A DNA stretch of 64,000 nt from Symbiodinium natans (taxonomy: Eukaryota > Sar > Dinophyceae > Suessiales > Symbiodiniaceae): assembly GCA_905221605.1 (NCBI GenBank), contig CAJNDS010002723.1:202001-266000 (forward strand), in the 5' to 3' direction. Below, piece by piece: positions 10,171 to 21,760 of this stretch (the stretch's first letter is position 1; every line of letters begins with the position of its first letter). The position numbers and the translations under genes were made by a program. The notes beneath the pieces are model-generated. The model worked only from the letters and a program-made list of their open reading frames with translations. It ran no database searches and was not told where the DNA came from.

Positions 10171-10879
10171 CACGACACGCAGTCTCTGTCTGTGTGTGAG
10201 TGTGTGGGCGTGCAGCTTCTGGGAAATTACTCTGGGCGCTCCCACTCCGTCGCAACTCACACTGAGCTTCTCAGACTTTGTTCTGCTCCCAATGCTCGCA
10301 AAGCGTCAGCTCTCAGTGTCACACTCTGTCATCTCTATCTCAACTCGACCTCAACCCCTGTGCAAAGGCTCTGCTAGCGGATGCTGTAGTGGCTAGGGTG
10401 ACAAGATCACGTTAGCGCTAGCATGGTTCTTTAAAGGCTTTAACACACCCCTTTGAGAACTCGGCATCATCGATATGCTGTGCTTTCTGGTCCTGCCTGT
10501 GACTACAGCTCCCGAGACGGCACGGAGCACAATATAGTCTACGATAGTCTACGATTGCCAATGAACAGTGAGCCCATCTCTTCCATCTCTTTACGACCTC
10601 TTTGGTCTTTGGGCACTAAAGGGACCGTGTCCACATCTCGGGTCCGCTCCAGCTTCTGGCTTCTCTGGGGTCTCGATTAGCACGTTCTGTGTCCAAACCC
10701 TGAGTTAGTGACTTGGGCTGTCAGTGCACTTGTGCAGGCTTAATTACGCCTTATACAAGTAGACAGGTAGTGTGCAAGTATCGTGTCCAATCCCGCACCA
10801 CAGTGCCGTCTCTTGGGGCTTGGGTTCTGCGCCCGGTTGCTAAAGCAATTCATCGAAAGAGTTGCGTGACAAGACGGTA

Positions 10880-11005
10880 CGGTCCAAGGAGGAAAGGGAT
10901 GCTCGCGAGATCAACCAGGCTCGTAGCTTCAGAGCCTTTCATCGCATCTACCTTCAAAGCTGCAAGATCTTCGGGGGCGATGCAGGCACTCTGTTGCAAA
11001 GCTGC
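10880..11005 (-). CDS. Downstream exon of the minus-strand repeat-helix gene
   Basis: Read on the minus strand from the acceptor CTTAG at 11006-11010, the frame gives AALQQSACIAPEDLAALKVD then AMKGSEATSLVDLASIPFLL. It joins in phase 0 to the exon ending at 11081. The 3' limit is uncertain: a GT lies at the end of LLGPY, and possible further coding (TQAPRDGTVVRDWTRYL) follows in another frame near 10,820-10,760. The product is unknown. Confidence 0.5.
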
Positions 11006-11080
11006 CTAAGCTGTCCGGATCAGTGAAAAACAGGTACGCAGTGCTTCGCGCAATGCTTTGTGCAGTGATTCGTGCTTTAC
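11006..11080 (-). other. 75-nt intron, GT-AG, phase 0
   Basis: Begins GTAAAG and ends with a pyrimidine-rich tract and CTTAG. It contains the only in-frame stop between two coding-like exons, which is the evidence that it is removed. Confidence 0.55.
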
Positions 11081-11464
11081 CGAGGGCCGGGCGAGCAGCG
11101 GGTAAACTTGAGGAAGGACTTCGTTCTGCTTGCTCTGCTGTGTCAAGGCTTCTTTCACTCCTTGCACGACATTCCGTTGCGCTGCTGCTTGGGCGATGGT
11201 GGCCCGAGTGCATGGGCTGTTGTGAGCCCAGAAAGCCAAGATCTGTGCAGCATCTGGGGCAGATTTCTGTGATTCAACACAGGACGTCATCAGCGCCAGC
11301 ACCGTTTCCATCGCCTCTCCTGCATGCAGCTCCAAGTCATCTTCTTCGTCAAAATCAAGGTAGGGTGTCGGCTTGCTGTCACTCTTGTTGTCGCTCTTGC
11401 TGTCGGCATCCAGCAAGACCCCGTGCTCAATCAGGTGAACCAGCTTGCTGAATCTCAGAGAGTC
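11081..11464 (-). CDS. 128-codon exon of an unidentified, helix-rich protein (ARM/HEAT-like?)
   Basis: The minus-strand frame between a probable acceptor (GAGAG before 11464) and a GTAAAG donor at 11080 is open for exactly 128 codons. It contains SLRFSKLVHLIEHGVLLDAD, an acidic patch (YLDFDEEDDLELHAGEAM), and amphipathic helices (AQILAFWAHNSPC, VVQGVKEALTQQ, EVLPQVYPLLARPS). The helix pairs suggest an armadillo- or HEAT-like solenoid, but no signature confirms it. In the unspliced reading a TAG follows 75 bases on. Removing the 75-nt intron restores the frame. Confidence 0.55.
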
Positions 11465-11609
11465 CTCTCGTCACACATGCAGGCAAAGTCTGTAATTAAG
11501 GTGCAAAGGTGCGGGCTCGAGGTTCTCAACTGTCATTCGTCCTCTTTCACATGTGGGGCTTAATTCGCCTCAGCTTACTGCCGAGAAGCGTGAGGAACAA
11601 GCAGACACG

Positions 11610-11825
11610 GATCCGGTCTCCTTCCCCCTAATTAACCCTTCCCCCTGCCAAAACCCCCCCCCACCCCCGCCCCCGCCCTCTAAACCCCCATCGCTTGGAG
11701 GAGCTGCAAACCGATGCCAGGGGGGTATATGGGACCCCCTGGAAACCCCCCCCGCCTTGGACCCCTTCTTTTTTTGAGGCCTTTCCCAAAAACCCTGTCG
11801 GCCCGGCTGCCGAGGCGGCGCGCGC
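11610..11825. other. C/G-homopolymer-rich island inside the presumed intron
   Basis: Dense runs of C (up to nine) and G between the exons at 11081-11464 and 11838-12134, unlike the flanks. Such runs can form quadruplexes and are prone to sequencing error. No gene is seen. Confidence 0.5.
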
Positions 11826-11837
11826 AAGCGTTTACAA

Positions 11838-12134
11838 TTACTGCAGAAGCTTGCAGCACCCGTCCTGTCTGAGCAGATCCCTGAAAGAGACCACAGTGCT
11901 GGTGGGGACTTCGGCCTCGTCTTCGAAAACCCTCACCGCGACGCGGAACACGACGAACTCGAACATCAGGTCCACCTCAAGCCAGGACTCGTGCTCCGCG
12001 AGGCTCAAGACCGTCACGTCAACACCCATCTGGTCATAGCCCGGCTGATCATTGAAGTATCGAACAAGGCTGTCAAAGACTTCCGTCGGTCGCTTTGGAG
12101 ACCGTCGGACAACATCACCAGGAAGTGCCCGCAC
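11838..12134 (-). CDS. 99-codon exon, probably the same minus-strand gene
   Basis: After an acceptor TTCGCAG at 12135-12141 the minus frame reads VRALPGDVVRRSPKRPTEVF, DSLVRYFNDQPGYDQMGVDV, TVLSLAEHESWLEVDLMFEF and VVFRVAVRVFEDEAEVPT. The composition is clearly protein-like, while the other five frames are poor. The upstream part of the open frame (12,135-12,431) looks like intron. The strand and order fit the exons below 11,465, but the link is not proven, and the C-rich island lies between them. No family is recognised. Confidence 0.5.
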   Translation of the reverse strand: MRALPGDVVRRSPKRPTEVFDSLVRYFNDQPGYDQMGVDVTVLSLAEHESWLEVDLMFEFVVFRVAVRVFEDEAEVPTSTVVSFRDLLRQDGCCKLLQ

Positions 12135-12329
12135 CTGCGAATGCAGAAGCATCATACTTCTTGAAACTACTGTGTTGATGGTTGCACAACTGAACAAGTG
12201 TATGGTGCAAGGGCAACGGCAAGACTTAAGAGCCAAAGTGAGGGGATCCACAGCCGCGCTGGACAAAAACATGTGGCCTCTGGGAAAGGCGCCATGCTCC
12301 CTGCAAAAAGTTCTACAGCGCTGATTGCA

Positions 12330-12900
12330 CTTCAAATGCAAAAAGCTGCGGCAGAACACGAAAAGCCTCTGAACACAAGTCCTTGTCCAGAGCTCGGCTT
12401 GAAAACTTACGGGCACAGGCACAGGCGTCAAGAGAGACAGCAGCTCGGAGACCTTTGCAGGCTGTCGATGCTCGCCGACACACAGCCTCAGAACTCAGAA
12501 TGGAATTCAAATTGGCACTTCAGAACCCCCGATGCCTTGATCCAGATTCAGCTCTTTGGAACATGGCATTAGCATCAGACACGCATTCCTGACGAGTGCT
12601 GAGCAAGTCACTGGCCCATGGACTTGTTGGCGATGCTTGCTGCTGCAAGCGCACTGCTGCAAGCGCACAGCAGGCATAGCTGCCAGTGTCACGCGCGACC
12701 TTCGATCACAATTGGAACTACCGACCACCGTAGCCCCGCACCAACTTGCTCTCGCAGTTCAACTTGCATCTCCAGGCCGCGAAACATCGTACCAGAAAGA
12801 GTACAAGAGACGAGGACCGGGCAATGCAACCCTCTGCTCTGAGTGCTTCTATTCTAGTCTAAATTTTCGCAAGCCTATACAGAATGCAGCATGACACACA
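12330..12900 (+). CDS. Possible plus-strand exons, Ala/Arg/Glu-rich helical protein
   Basis: Two plus frames look coding: ALIALQMQKAAAEHEK near 12,330, then SRARLENLRAQAQASRETAA and RMEFKLALQNP (12,383-12,592). Near 12,700 comes DLRSQLELPTTVAPHQLALA. A frame change between them needs an intron or a mutation. The pattern suggests a coiled coil. Function and boundaries are unknown. Confidence 0.25.
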
Positions 12901-15900
12901 CACACACAAAAAAAAAAAAAAAGAGAGAGGGTGGATTTGCAGCTTGCAAGGATCGGACAATCAATCAGTCGCTGGCCTTAACGTCACGAATGAAAAAGTC
13001 TCATGGACTAGGACTGTCTGGTAGGGATTTCCGGCAGATGTCAAACTTCGGTCATGAACTCACTAAAGCACACTATGATGACAGTTGCTAAATGTTGCAC
13101 CAAGTAGGATCGGGACTTTCCGCGGAAGAACGTCGGATGTTCGCAACGCAATCCATCACCTGTGAGAAAGACACGCCCACAATCCCAGATGCTCGACAGT
13201 GGCCTGTGAAGATGCCTGGCAACCACCGGAACTCTCCAGCTGCGAAGGGCCGAGTTGGAGTTGGCGAGTTGCTGTTGGATTGCCGGCCGGTCCCAATGTT
13301 TTGAAAATCTCCAATACACTACAATGCATGAGCAGACACTGCACTAACATTTTCTTCAAGATAAGAATATTAGGCCTTTGAGTCCAACCTGGAAAGCAGC
13401 GCACTTGTGCTAATCAAGGGGCATTTTGCTAAGTCCTCAAAGGGGCGTTGGACTTGTAAGGTCGACGTAGCTCAGTTCGTAGTATTGGAAGGATTCCGAG
13501 TCCGGAAAATGACCCCGAGACTCGCCAAGAACGGAAACAAACATCAATTGTTGTTGACAAGTTGCTGTATTTGCACGAGAAGCCTTGCTCTGAAAGGATT
13601 TATTTATTGAAGGAATTTGGCTCCACCCAACATGACTCTTTCCAAATCAACACTGCAGGCACCTGTACTAAACTAGGACCCAAATGCCCCAAAGTGTTTT
13701 CGGCGTAAGCGGGTTGCAAAATAGACGCGAGCATTCTGTGGCAGGGAAACAGCCTTTTCGGAGTTGAAGGAGTCGTGGATAAGGAAACTAGCAGGCAAGG
13801 GGCTTGGAGGAGGTCCGAGGCATCAGAGTTGTGTTGCATCACCCAGTTGTGTTGCATCATCCAGCAAACTCTCGGTCATGAATGCGCGCTCTCTTGTACT
13901 TCCATAGCCTGCACTAGAGGATGCTAAGTCTTCTTCTGGCATTTCTGGCCCCGGTCAACCGGATGCTGGAGGCAAGACTGGCCGTTCTGGGCACGCTTGT
14001 CTTTCGTGGTTCTCCGCAGGTTTGTGGTTGGAGGCATCTCCCAAGAGCTTCGAGGAGGAAGATTCACGTTGACCCGCGCCTTCCACACTAGACGTCTAAC
14101 TTCCTTTCCACCCAACACCATGCTGCCCACCCGCCTACCGAGCACCCAGTTCTGATTCCGAAGGGATTACAGAGGGGGTGCCATTCTTCAAGGCGCTCAA
14201 GGTCTGCAGCTATGGGGATAGACCCATGATTTTAACCTCTTCTGAGCCACTACTCAGGCCGAGCCTTCTCAGTCCCAAGAGAGAGGAAGCCAGGTCACCT
14301 GAACCACTGGGCAAGACACCGGAGCATACAAATTGCCAAATACCTGAGAAATATGTTGTTCCCCTCTACTCCGCTGATTGATTTTACCGTGCGGCGTCCT
14401 CTGCGGCAGAAACTGAGAGGGGGCCTGTAACCCCGCCATTTCTTGAACACTTGTACCGTCTTGTACCCACGGCAACCTGCATCCGACACCCCGTCAAAAA
14501 AGACTTGGACCCACCACAAAAAGACACACGAAAGCCTGGTTTGGGGCTTGAGATCGCTGGAATGGTCAGATTGCCAAAAAAACAGTGAGGGAATCCGGTT
14601 TTTGGAGCTCTTGGGGCCTCCAAGGCTTGAAAAACCGGATTCCCGGCCTGGTTTGGGGCTTGAAATCGCTGGAATGGCCAAATGGACCGAAACACGGTGG
14701 GGGCTGGCTGCGGCTATGGCTGGCTACAATCCCAAGTGCTACCAGAAGCAGTTCCTTCCCGTGTAACGCCTGTGAACTGATGTCTGCCGAGGTTCGGGGG
14801 ATGGTCTGTCCATTCGCTTCCCGCCGACTGGCTTGACACCTGCCTAGAAGCAGTAGGAAGCAGTGGCAGACAGAACTGGAAAATCGACCCTTGCAAGTGG
14901 TTCGCAGATTTTCAAGGGCGGCTCTCATCCACTACATGTTGTTTGGGCTTTCGCAGCGAGGTACTTTCTCCGCCCACACATGTGTATTCCTTCATGTGCC
15001 CTGAGCACACTCTCTGCAAAGAGTGATGAGGCAAAAGAGGCCACCAGGGAGGGCTGGCAGGCCGCAAGATCCAACAGGTGTACTATTATTCGCTCGTGAT
15101 AAAAGACAAGCGAAGCGAATGGAATGAACGTAGCGTGCAATAAGACCCTTAAAAGCCCTCTTGTAAACCAATGACCACATAGTATTAATGGGGGTTACGT
15201 TCATGACAAAGCCTTGGAATCATGTGCTAAGTCCTGAGATTGGTTGACAGCTCACTCACCCTATTATCTCCTGAAAAGCCCAGAGTGGTGAACATGAAGA
15301 CAGTGAGTGAATAGAATGCGTTTATAAGGAATTTATGACGCATGAAACGCATGAAAGGAGCTCACGGGCGGACACATGACTCTCATTGTGCTTTCCCCAT
15401 TAACAGGATTTAGTATTAGAAATCTCTATCTTATTCCCTTATTTGGCTGGGACACGTTTTCTACACATGAGGGGCGCCTGACATGTGCCATCAAGCACCG
15501 CCCCACTGGGGCATTTGCATCACGGCTCTCCTCAAGGTTCCCAAAGCGGTCCTCAGGATAGGGACGGAAAGGCTTCTCTCTGAAAAATACGTTGATGCCA
15601 TTGTTAATTGTTGGTTGAGAGAAGGCCAAGTGGGTGGCTAGCGGTTGCTACATCAACTCTTGCGTGCAATGGCTTGTTTTTAACCATGGGTTGCGCCTAG
15701 GATAGGTGCCGGAATGCAGGGGATTAACACCCCATCCACCAGTCTTCATGTACCACGTAAGCTTTGAAGTTGCTCATCGGCCTATGGAAACTTGTAATCC
15801 AAGGCTCGCCCATGCTCGCCCACATCTCAAGTCATGGATGTCGATGTCGGCCCGCGCCATGCATACCCACAGTGAAAGAGTCTTGGACCCTGCAAGCCGT

Positions 15901-16490
15901 GCAGCTATACTCCGTTGAAGCGTGCTAGCGGTAGTAGCGTAGTTCGTTTCCTGTGGACAAGGTCTCAGATTGTGAAGGAGCTTTGGTCAAGTGAGCCTTT
16001 CTCGTCACAGCCATGCCCGGTGGGGTGGGGGGGGGGGGTGGGAGTGTAGCCGAGGCTGACAAGTGGGGCGGGATTTACAAAAAGCATCTCTAGTACTTAG
16101 CAACGTCATGCAAAGACATGACATGGCACTGTGAATCCAGCTCTGCTTATGTTTGCCTTGAAAGGTGTCGGGCCACTAAGCATCTAGGCATGCAAGAAGT
16201 CTACAAGGTGCTGCTACAGTCGCAGCGGCAGGCCGCACATGTCTTATTGCGTGCTGAGGAGATGCGGTGTGCGCGCACAACAGCACAGCTGTTTCCCTGA
16301 TGCGCATGCCCTTGCGACCTGGAAGTTAACCGTGCGCCACGTGCACTAATGTCTCAGACTCCCCTCCCCGCCGTACGGCTGCCGTCCTCCGCCAACCTCC
16401 CCGATCCTCGTGCCCTCTCCTCCGTCGGCTTCTCAGAGCTTGTTTCCACATTCTTGTGGTTCTGTTATAGGCCCTTTAGGTCCTGGTTTG
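12900..16490. other. No identifiable gene; short simple runs only
   Basis: Contains a CA/A run (12,892-12,922), a G run (16,021-16,040) and scattered short open frames with no recognisable motif. Two similar sentences of sequence at about 14,520-14,680 (both with CTGGTTTGGGGCTTGA and ATCGCTGGAATGG) form a diverged direct repeat about 110 bases apart. No RNA gene was found. Confidence 0.3.
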
Positions 16491-16799
16491 CACACACCCC
16501 TTGCTTGGCTCTTGCCACTCGGTGAGCGTTGTGCATGCAGTCTCTTTTCCACGTTTTGACACTGCAGCAGCAGGTTTTGTAAACCTACTAATCCCCACTA
16601 ACTCTTCCACGGCGAGTGGAAAGTTGAGTCAGCAGCACGCTGGTGCTGAACAAGCTGGTGGCTGCCCCCGCCCATGCAGCCGCATGTGGTTGAGTGGGTG
16701 CCATCGTCAAAATTTTCTTCGGCTTCCCTCTCCGCTTGCCTCTACCGTCAGAACGGCATCCGATATGGCTGCGCGCCAAAACCCCTTTATCGCGGGGCA

Positions 16800-17695
16800 G
16801 CCTGCTGCTGCTCATGATACTCAGTTGCTGCAGCAAACATCTGGAGGTGAGGGGGGCTGTGACCAGAAAGTACACCCGCTGATTGGCACCTCCAGTTTCG
16901 TCAAGTGCGGCAGCAGAAGCAAGCATCTGGAGCCCAGGGAGGCACTGCGTGCCGAAAAGGACACTGCTGATGGCTCATGATGCTCTCCTCCAGCCAGGGG
17001 CTCAGCGCAGCAAGTGTCTGGAGCCTAGGGGGGCTGCGTGAAACAAGCATTGGCATCTGATCCGGGCCCGGGGGGCTGTCACCAAAAAACACCCGCTGAT
17101 TTACATGTCCCTTACCTCGTCTGGAGCCTGAGGGAGCGCGTGACCGGAAAGAACACACGCTGATGCTCATGATGCTCTCCTCCAGCCTCGACAAAATGCG
17201 GCCAATCACAGGGGCAGTTGGTGCAGCAAGCGTAGGGGGGCTGCGTGAAACAAACCAGGGTACTGTGACCAGATAGGACACCAGCTGATTTACATGATGC
17301 TCGCCTCCGGTTTCGTCAAGTGCGGTAGCAGAAAAAAGTCTCTGGAGCCTAGGGGGGCGCGTGACCGGAAAGAATACCCGCTGATGCTCATGATGCTCTC
17401 CTCCAGCCTCGACAAATGCGGCCAACCATAGGGCCATAGGGGCAGTTGGTGCAGCAAGTGGGGGGGGCTGCGTGAAACAAGCCAGGGGGCGGTGACCAGA
17501 TGGGACACCCGCTGATTTACATGATGCTCACCAGTCTGGAGCACAGGGGGGCCTCTGCGTGACCGGAAAGGACCCCCGCTGATGCTCATGATGCTCGTGA
17601 TGCTCATGATGCTCATGATGCTCCGATGCTCACCTCCAGCCTCGTCAAATGTGTGGCACAACCGCTGCCCGCTGACGCGCATGATGCTCATGCCT
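16800..17695. repeat. Higher-order minisatellite, about 190-220-bp units
   Basis: Five or so diverged copies share the blocks GCTGATGCTCATGATGCTC, TCCTCCAGCCTCG, GGGGGGCTGCGTGAAACA, GTGACCGGAAAG and ACACCCGCTGATTTACATGA. The clearest period, about 221 bases, is between 17,160 and 17,380. A short GATGCTCAT tandem expansion sits at about 17,580-17,630. No protein is indicated in spite of long open minus frames. Confidence 0.8.
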
Positions 17696-18120
17696 GAGGA
17701 GGGTCTTTTGAATGATCTGCGCAGCAATGCAAGGGCGTTGCCACACCCGCACCGGCAACTTTCATCACAACTGCAACACAACCAAGAGATTTTTGCTTCT
17801 GGCAGAACGTCTGTCATCTCAGAATACATCTGCCGGGTCTTCTCACCATCTGAGGGAACTTGCATTTGATTGCATTTGATAGACATCATGCTGAAAGCCA
17901 TGGTGCCTTGGCCACCTTGCAGCTCTTCTTGTGCTTCTACCGCCTTCAAGTGCTCCGACTCGAGTCTCCACAGCTACATTGCAGCTACATGTCAGACATT
18001 GTCAGACTGATCTCCGAGCTTCCCGAGCTTTCAGAGAGTCCAGCTCGCTCGCGCTCAACCTTCCCGGTGAAAATTGAAGTGACATGTGCTCTCAGTCATG
18101 CCGAGGAGAGACTCTGAGGA
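17695..18120 (+). CDS. Possible exon(s) following the minisatellite
   Basis: Two overlapping plus frames look protein-like: LLNDLRSNARALPHPHRQLS (up to 17,869) and SYMSDIVRLISELPELSESP (to 18,117). The minus strand also has an open frame here, so the strand is not certain. No family is recognised. Confidence 0.2.
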
Positions 18121-18795
18121 AAGTGGAGCAAAGCTTGAGTGAAGTGAGTGTGCTTGCTTCGGTTGTGCCTTGTCGGGGTCACCGTGGTCACCTCGCATTG
18201 TGTGCTCTGCACTGTGCGCAAAAAGCCGCCGTGTACTTTTCTCGGACGTGACACGAGGGACCGTCTTGCTGAACGACGACACATGCAGCACATGCACCTC
18301 TTAGCAAACGAACAAATTACATTAAGGCATATTACACCAATTACACTTGCGACAGCATTCTCTGAAGCAAGAACCACTGGAGCACAGGGCTTGAACAGGA
18401 AAGGTCCCAGAAGGAACTAAGCATGTGACCGAGTGCGCATGTTCTGCAGCAGGCTCCGCTCCTTTGAAGCGGACGCTCTTCTCGGATTTGGGGCCCGTAA
18501 TCCTGGCGATTCAAGAACATATAAGGGCATCTCAACTTTGCACGAGCCAAACTCTCCGTCACGGCGCCTTGGAGCATCCCTTAGAGCGCCCGATAACTCC
18601 GACGGCTTCAAGAAGACCTGGGAGCTCAAACCTTCGATGCTCCGAACCTCAGAGTTGGGCACTTCTCAGCCTTCTCAGCTCTCAGAGATGCCAGGAAAAC
18701 AGAGGTTGCGTGGCCGCGCCCTTCACGAAGCCGAGGCCTCTCCCCCAAGGGCCCCAGAGTACGGCCCCCCCAACTCCTCTTCCCTCTTCTCCCCT

Positions 18796-19110
18796 TTTTG
18801 AACCAATGGATTCTCTCTGAGGCCGCGTGCGATGGAGTCAGTGAGTTCCTCCAGGCCCTCCATAAGAGTTCCGAGGATGCTTCTACAAGGGAGAGATGAA
18901 AAGAGCAGAAAGGAAGAAACTGCAGCGCTGGCTGCACTCGATGTGACTGACAAGCTGTTGCAACTGACGCTGCGAAGCACAAAGAGTCTCCTGCGAAAGG
19001 TCGGGCTCAGAGCTGCCGTCGAGGAGCAAAGGGCAGGCTTTGGTGACGCTGGTGCCTCGAAGGCTCAGGAACTGCTTTCAACCAGCGTGAACGTGGTTCG
19101 CAAAAAATGA
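18796..19110 (+). CDS. Helical protein segment, two frames (exons or frameshifted pseudogene)
   Basis: From an apparent acceptor (polypyrimidine then CTGAG near 18,821) the plus frame reads AACDGVSEFLQALHKSSEDA. A second frame from about 18,892 reads EKSRKEETAALAALDVTDKL, LQLTLRSTKSLLRKVG and AAVEEQRAGFGDAGASKAQ, ending in a TGA at 19,108-19,110. The two are offset by one base with no room for an ordinary intron, so this may be a pseudogene. Long amphipathic helices dominate. No family is recognised. Confidence 0.35.
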
Positions 19111-19510
19111 GAGATGGATAGAGATGGGGTGCCTGAAAGTGAACCTCTGACTTCCTCGCTTTCGCGCTTCTCGCTTCCGATTTTCTCCTTGACTCCCAGC
19201 GCCTCTTTCCAAAGCTGATTGAGGCTCCTCACATCGACGAAGGACAAATTGGACAAAGATGTGTGCCCGTGAAGGCTTTTTGAGGCTGAAGGGGTTCATG
19301 AAGGGTCTCTCATGGTCTCTTTCTTTGCATCGTCAGATTTTTTGACCTCGATGGACAGATGCCAAGCGTGAAAAATTTTTCCATGTCCTCAGCTCAGCCA
19401 GAATCGCCGCCTGACCAGCCAGCACCTTTCTCAAGCAAAAGCAAGGGTGGAGCAGGAAGATCCGTGCATCATGGTGGGTCCGCCAAAGCATCTGAGCTTT
19501 AGATTGCTTT

Positions 19511-20740
19511 TTGGTGTGTGTGTGTGTGTGCGTGTCTGTGTGTGTGTGTGTGTGTGTGTCTGTGTCTCTGTGTCTCTGTGTCTCTGTGTCTCTGTGTCTC
19601 TGTGTCTCTGTGTCTCTGTGTCTCTGTGTCTCTGTGTCTCTGTGTCTCTGTGTCTCTGTGTCTCTGTGTCTCTGTGTCTCTGTGTCTCTGTGTCTCTGTG
19701 TCTCTGTGTCTCTGTGTCTCTGTGTCTCTGTGTCTCTGTGTCTCTGTGTCTCTGTGTCGCTGTGTCTCTGTGTCGCTGTGTCTGTGTCTGTGTCTGTGTC
19801 TGTGTCTCTGTGTCTCTGTGTCTCTGTGTCTCTGTGTCTCTGTGTCTCTGTGTCTCTGTGTCTCTGTGTCTCTGTGTCTCTGTGTCTCTGTGTCTCTGTG
19901 TCTCTGTGTCTCTGTGTCTCTGTGTCTCTGTGTCTCTGTGTCTCTGTGTCTCTGTGTCTCTCTGTGTCTCTGTGTCTCTGTGTCTCTCTGTGTCTCTGTG
20001 TCTCTCTGTGTCTCTGTGTCTCTCTGTGTCTCTGTGTCTCTCTGTGTCTCTGTGTCTCTGTGTCTCTGTGTGTCTCTGTGTCTCTCTGTGTCTCTCTGTG
20101 TCTCTATCTCTGTGTCTCTGTGTGTCTCTGTGTCTCTCTGTGTCTCTATGTGTCTCTCTGTGTCTCTATGTGTCTCTATGTGTCTCTGTGTCTGTGTGTG
20201 TCTGTGTGTGTCTGTGTGTGTCTGTGTGTCTCTCTGTGTCTCTCTGTGTCTCTCTGTGTCTCTCTGTGTCTCTCTGTGTCTCTCTGTGTCTCTCTGTGTC
20301 TCTCTGTGTCTCTCTGTGTCTCTCTGTGCCTCTCTGCGTCTCTCTGTGTCTCTCTGTGTCTCTCTGTGTCTCTCTGGGTCTCTCTGTGTCTCTCTGCGTC
20401 TCTCTGGGTCTCTCTGGGTCTCTCTGGGTCTCTCTGGGTCTCTCTGGGTCTCTCTGTGTCTCTCTGTGTCTCTCTGTGTCTCTCTGTGTCTCTCTGTGTC
20501 TCTCTGTGTCTCTCTGTGTCTCTCTGTGTCTCTCTGTGTCTCTCTGTGTCTCTCTGTGTCTCTCTGTGTCTCTCTGTGTGTCTCTGTGTGTCTCTGTGTG
20601 TCTCTATGTCTCTGTTTCTCTGTGTCTCTGTGTCTCTGTGTCTCTGTGTCTCTGTGTGTCTGTGTGTCTGTGTGTCTCTGTGTCTCTGTGTCTCTGTGTC
20701 TCTGTGTCTGTGTGTCTGTGTGTCTGTGTGTCTGTGTCAT
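19511..20740 (+). repeat. 1.2-kb TGTGTCTC microsatellite with changing period
   Basis: Starts as GT repeat (19,516-19,560), becomes an 8-base unit TGTGTCTC to about 19,960 (with a TGTGTC 6-mer patch at 19,782-19,808), then alternates 8- and 10-base units. From about 20,220 to 20,575 it is a regular 10-base unit TGTGTCTCTC with a cluster of TGGGTCTCTC variants, then returns to shorter units. All six frames are open because the unit lacks stops. No protein should be inferred. Confidence 0.98.
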
Positions 20741-20759
20741 GTCAGTAGAGTGGAAGTCA

Positions 20760-21360
20760 CTAAAAAAGCCCAAAAAGGGTGATACACACTTCACATCAAG
20801 ATCACGGAGCACCATCTGCCCTGGGCTCGCTAGGCCAGGGCTTGAGATGGTTTAGGCTGCTTGGGGGCTCTCGCGTTGAAAGACTTTTTGGGTGTTGCGA
20901 GTCTTTGGGGTTCACTGATGGGAAGGTGACAGGTCAACACTCCCCCCGACCTCGAGGTCGTCATGCTCGTGCTCCTGCGGCGTGGCGGGGAGATGGTTCT
21001 TCTCTGAGAGGGCGGGGGGAACTTCGCAACAGTGGCTTGGGACTGACGTGTTTTCTCCGGCGCGTGTGCCAAACTAGCTGCAGGGAGCTGAGGCTGTAGA
21101 AGTCTGTCACGAGGTCGAAACACACGCGTTCGGCCTCGGTGCCGTCCGAATCCGACCAGAGCTGCTCCTGCGGAGCAGTTGGGAAGGGGGGGGGGGGGTG
21201 GAGTTAAGTGCAACTTAGTACAACTCAGTTCAACTTCGGCCGTTGTCCAACTAAAGGTCTGGCTGGGGGTCAAGAGCCATAAAACACGTCTCACATAATG
21301 TGGGACCGCCAGTGTTTCTGCGGTACGGGGCACAACGCCGTCTTGTGCTGCGCTACACGA
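20760..21360. other. No identifiable gene
   Basis: A minus frame at 20,830-21,333 is open but low in information (Arg/Pro/Ser-rich). A G run is at 21,186-21,199. Near 21,207-21,235, AACTTAGTACAACTCAGTT-like short repeats occur. Confidence 0.3.
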
Positions 21361-21366
21361 TGATGT

Positions 21367-21465
21367 TTACAAGTCTATGCCCAAGCCAGTGGGCTGGAAT
21401 CCAGGGTGGAGAGCCGAAGGCATTGGAAATGTCCGTTCCTCTTCATCCTTAGCGTCCCAAGAACG
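21367..21465 (-). CDS. Probable 3'-terminal exon of a small minus-strand gene
   Basis: After an acceptor TTCAG the minus frame reads RSWDAKDEEERTFPMPSALH then PGFQPTGLGIDL and a TAA at 21,367-21,369. It is acidic then Pro-rich. It lies about 340 bases downstream, in the transcribed direction, of the exon pair with a good GTAAGT intron. The frames between are not settled. Confidence 0.35.
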   Translation of the reverse strand, partial: RSWDAKDEEERTFPMPSALHPGFQPTGLGIDL

Positions 21466-21760
21466 CTGAACTCTCCCCAGAACTGAGAAAATCCACCTGA
21501 ACCAGAGACTCTTGACTCATGCCAAAGAACCCCAGCCTGACAACCGTGCAAGTGCCCTGATCCCCAAGTGGCCTCACCCAGCAGCGGAAGGGGGTCTGAC
21601 CGCACGCGACGCTCAGGCCAGTCTACGCAGGCGTCCTGCAAAGTGGGGGAGCTTCACGTGTTTGCCCTGCTTTCTGGGCATGGAAACACTTGACGACGCA
21701 GGCTCAACAGGTTCAGGATTCAAGAATTCCGGGGGCGGCTCAGGGCCCCAGAGTTTCTGC

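Noticed and set aside
13458-13515. Sequence resembling the 5' half of a tRNA (GTCGACGTAGCTCAGTTCGTAG) and a T-arm-like GGATTCCGAGTCC
   Set aside because: There is no room for an anticodon arm between them and the acceptor strands do not pair. Taken as chance or a degraded tRNA-derived piece.
17290-17949. 219-codon minus-strand frame rich in M-S-I and R-L-E-E-S-I
   Set aside because: Mostly translation of the 200-bp minisatellite; only its non-repeat start could be real and the plus strand is as good there.
19447-20855. Very long open frames (over 400 codons) on both strands
   Set aside because: Produced by a stop-free microsatellite; Val/Ser/Leu/Cys or Arg/Asp/Thr/Glu repeats only.
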